7,168 nucleotides of DNA from an uncultured Clostridia bacterium (GTDB lineage Bacteria; Bacillota; Clostridia; Peptostreptococcales; Anaerovoracaceae). The stretch covers positions 1 through 7,168 of the forward strand of contig CAMIWY010000070.1 in the NCBI GenBank assembly GCA_946402595.1, read 5' to 3'. The translations under genes were made by a program, and so were the position numbers. Shown here piece by piece: positions 6,038 to 7,168 of the stretch. The notes beneath the pieces were generated by a model. The model was not told the DNA's origin. It was given only the letters and a program-made list of their open reading frames with translations, and did not search any database. Within the stretch, counting starts at the first letter, position 1; each line of letters opens with the position of its first letter.

Positions 6038-7152
6038 CAGTTCTGACCCTCTTCTGAAGACTCTGCCTGAGCTTCTGCATTCTGCTCAGCTGAGTCCTGA
6101 GCTTCCTGGTTTCTGCTGTCAAGCTTTTCCTGTCTTTCCTGAGCAGCCTGATTGTATTCTTCAACAAGAGCATTGTATTCAGCCTCGTCAGAAGTGAATA
6201 CATGTGTACCGTCAAGCTTGCTGCTGAGAACATAGTAAATGTCTTCGCTGTCTTCCGGATACAGTGCTGCGGTAATAGAAGCCTCACCCGGTGAGCAGAG
6301 CGGTACCTCAGGCAGTTCGATCATTTCGAGGTTCAGCTGATTGTGAAGCACTGAGGATATCCTTGCTTTCTCACTGTCTACAGATGTTTCTTTTTCGATC
6401 ATTGAAGCAATGACAACGACTTCCCTGACGCTGAGCCCGAGTTCATCCGCCCTGGCCCTGTAATCTTCATTGAAGAAGTTGCTGAAGCTGTCCAGCATTG
6501 TCATGATGATCATTGTCTCATCGGCTTCGGTATTCAGCCTGTACGTACCCGGGAGCAGGAAGCCTTCGACCTGTTCAGCTCCGTCTACATCCTTTCCGAT
6601 AAAGTCAATATCCTGCAGGAAAGGATCAGAAGCCGCCTTCATGAATGCTTTCTTATCGCCGAAACCGTCTCTTGAAAGAGATGTGAAAGTCTGATCTGCA
6701 GTAAAACCGTCCGGGATAATGAATCCGTTAAGAGTGACGTTTCCCTTGCATATTGCCTTGGCAATGGAAACGGAATCCATTGAAGGAGACAGGTAATAGG
6801 CACCCGGGTTGATATCCGTCTGAAGAGCCATTCTGGATATAAGGCTGAATCTCGAAGAACTCTCCACGATACCGGCCTCTTCGAGCCGTGCCGCAGCAGC
6901 GTCCAGGTCATCGCCCTCCTCTATCGTGACAGAGGTATACTCGTTATTGGTCCTGTCAAACGGCTTCTGCATTATATTGAAAATAATAAGAACAGCAAAA
7001 ACTACCGCTATGATCACAGCTATGATACGAAGCGGCTTGTGGAATCTTTTGTGGATGCGGGCTATGCCCGGTTCCTTTGCAGCGGTAGTTTTGCCCAGGA
7101 TCTCTTCCTGATTACTTGGATCTTCCAAGATATTCTCCTGTTCTGGTATCAA
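6037..7152 (-). CDS. mltG: Endolytic transglycosylase MltG (YceG family), variant catalytic domain
   Basis: Membrane-anchored lytic transglycosylase (371 residues) that cuts nascent peptidoglycan strands and so influences glycan chain length. It has a cytoplasmic tail (1-41), one membrane helix (about 42-62), a LysM-like domain (about 72-140) with YYLSPSMDSVSIAKAI (119-134), and the catalytic YceG domain (143-333). IPDGFT (146-151), EGFLLPGTYRL (196-206), ASMIEKET (249-256, E253 the expected catalytic acid), SSVLHNQL (266-273), SPGEASITAALYPE (287-300) and DGTHVFT (314-320) match the family. The stretch normally carrying SDPT and YNTY between the NRL and GLPPGPI.NPG motifs is absent; LNLEM runs straight into LPEVPLCSPG (see findings). 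The tail after about 335 is rich in Gln, Glu and Ala. The start is TTG. A second TTG at codon 9 (7128-7126) has a better ribosome site, and an in-frame start beyond the right edge cannot be excluded. Confidence 0.9.
   Translation of the reverse strand: MIPEQENILEDPSNQEEILGKTTAAKEPGIARIHKRFHKPLRIIAVIIAVVFAVLIIFNIMQKPFDRTNNEYTSVTIEEGDDLDAAAARLEEAGIVESSSRFSLISRMALQTDINPGAYYLSPSMDSVSIAKAICKGNVTLNGFIIPDGFTADQTFTSLSRDGFGDKKAFMKAASDPFLQDIDFIGKDVDGAEQVEGFLLPGTYRLNTEADETMIIMTMLDSFSNFFNEDYRARADELGLSVREVVVIASMIEKETSVDSEKARISSVLHNQLNLEMIELPEVPLCSPGEASITAALYPEDSEDIYYVLSSKLDGTHVFTSDEAEYNALVEEYNQAAQERQEKLDSRNQEAQDSAEQNAEAQAESSEEGQN
7135..7139 (-). promoter_or_regulatory. Possible ribosome binding site for an alternative mltG start
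   Basis: The minus strand reads AGGAG, 6 nt before the in-frame TTG at 7128-7126 (codon 9 of the annotated mltG). This is the best-matching Shine-Dalgarno near the gene start. The annotated TTG (7152-7150) has GGAGAGAGG upstream, with its AGAGG at 7160-7164, spacing 7. Either TTG could be used; the choice changes only eight residues of the cytoplasmic tail. Confidence 0.5.
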
Positions 7153-7168
7153 TCTGGATCCTCTCTCC

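Noticed and set aside
6021..6287. An 88-codon minus-strand frame overlapping the end of mltG, considered as the place where the missing MltG segment might continue after a frameshift
   Set aside because: Its translation contains none of the missing DPT/YNTY motifs, and the mltG frame itself stays in register with the downstream motifs.

Overview
The window is a single, tightly packed, chromosomal-type gene block. All eight genes lie on the minus strand, so transcription runs from base 7168 towards base 1. Every gene is a recognisable housekeeping or widely conserved family. Gene order, protein signatures and the Shine-Dalgarno-like sites (AGGAG, AAGGA) point to a Gram-positive anaerobe of the Clostridia. 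GC content is moderate and ATA/AGA/AGG codons are frequent. I cannot name a genus. I see no mobile element, phage gene, CRISPR array, tRNA or rRNA, and no non-coding stretch longer than 27 bases.

In transcription order: mltG (endolytic murein transglycosylase, TTG start, at the right edge), trmR (tRNA wobble-uridine 5-hydroxyl O-methyltransferase), trhP (U32-family Fe-S tRNA hydroxylation protein), a CNNM/CBS/CorC-HlyC membrane protein, an Asp23/Gls24 (YqhY-like) protein, nusB, a divergent TsaD/Kae1 paralog, and xseA (exodeoxyribonuclease VII large subunit, 3' end cut by the left edge). Junctions are a 1-nt overlap, an 8-nt overlap, a 27-nt gap, an 8-nt overlap, 0 nt, 6 nt and 8 nt. This suggests one operon with widespread translational coupling.

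The block looks like two conserved Firmicutes neighbourhoods joined end to end. The first resembles B. subtilis yrrL-yrrM-yrrN/O (mltG, trmR, trhP). TrhP and TrmR form a short pathway: U34 is hydroxylated to ho5U and then methylated to mo5U. The second resembles B. subtilis yqhY-nusB-folD-xseA, but a Kae1-like protein sits where folD would be. The CNNM-type protein joins the two halves.

I found no new multi-gene system. The points most worth a second look are within genes: the uncharacterised Kae1-like paralog in the folD position, an MltG whose catalytic domain lacks about 36 residues that are near-universal in the family, a CNNM transporter whose first membrane helix has lost its usual signature, and a short helical arm in XseA.
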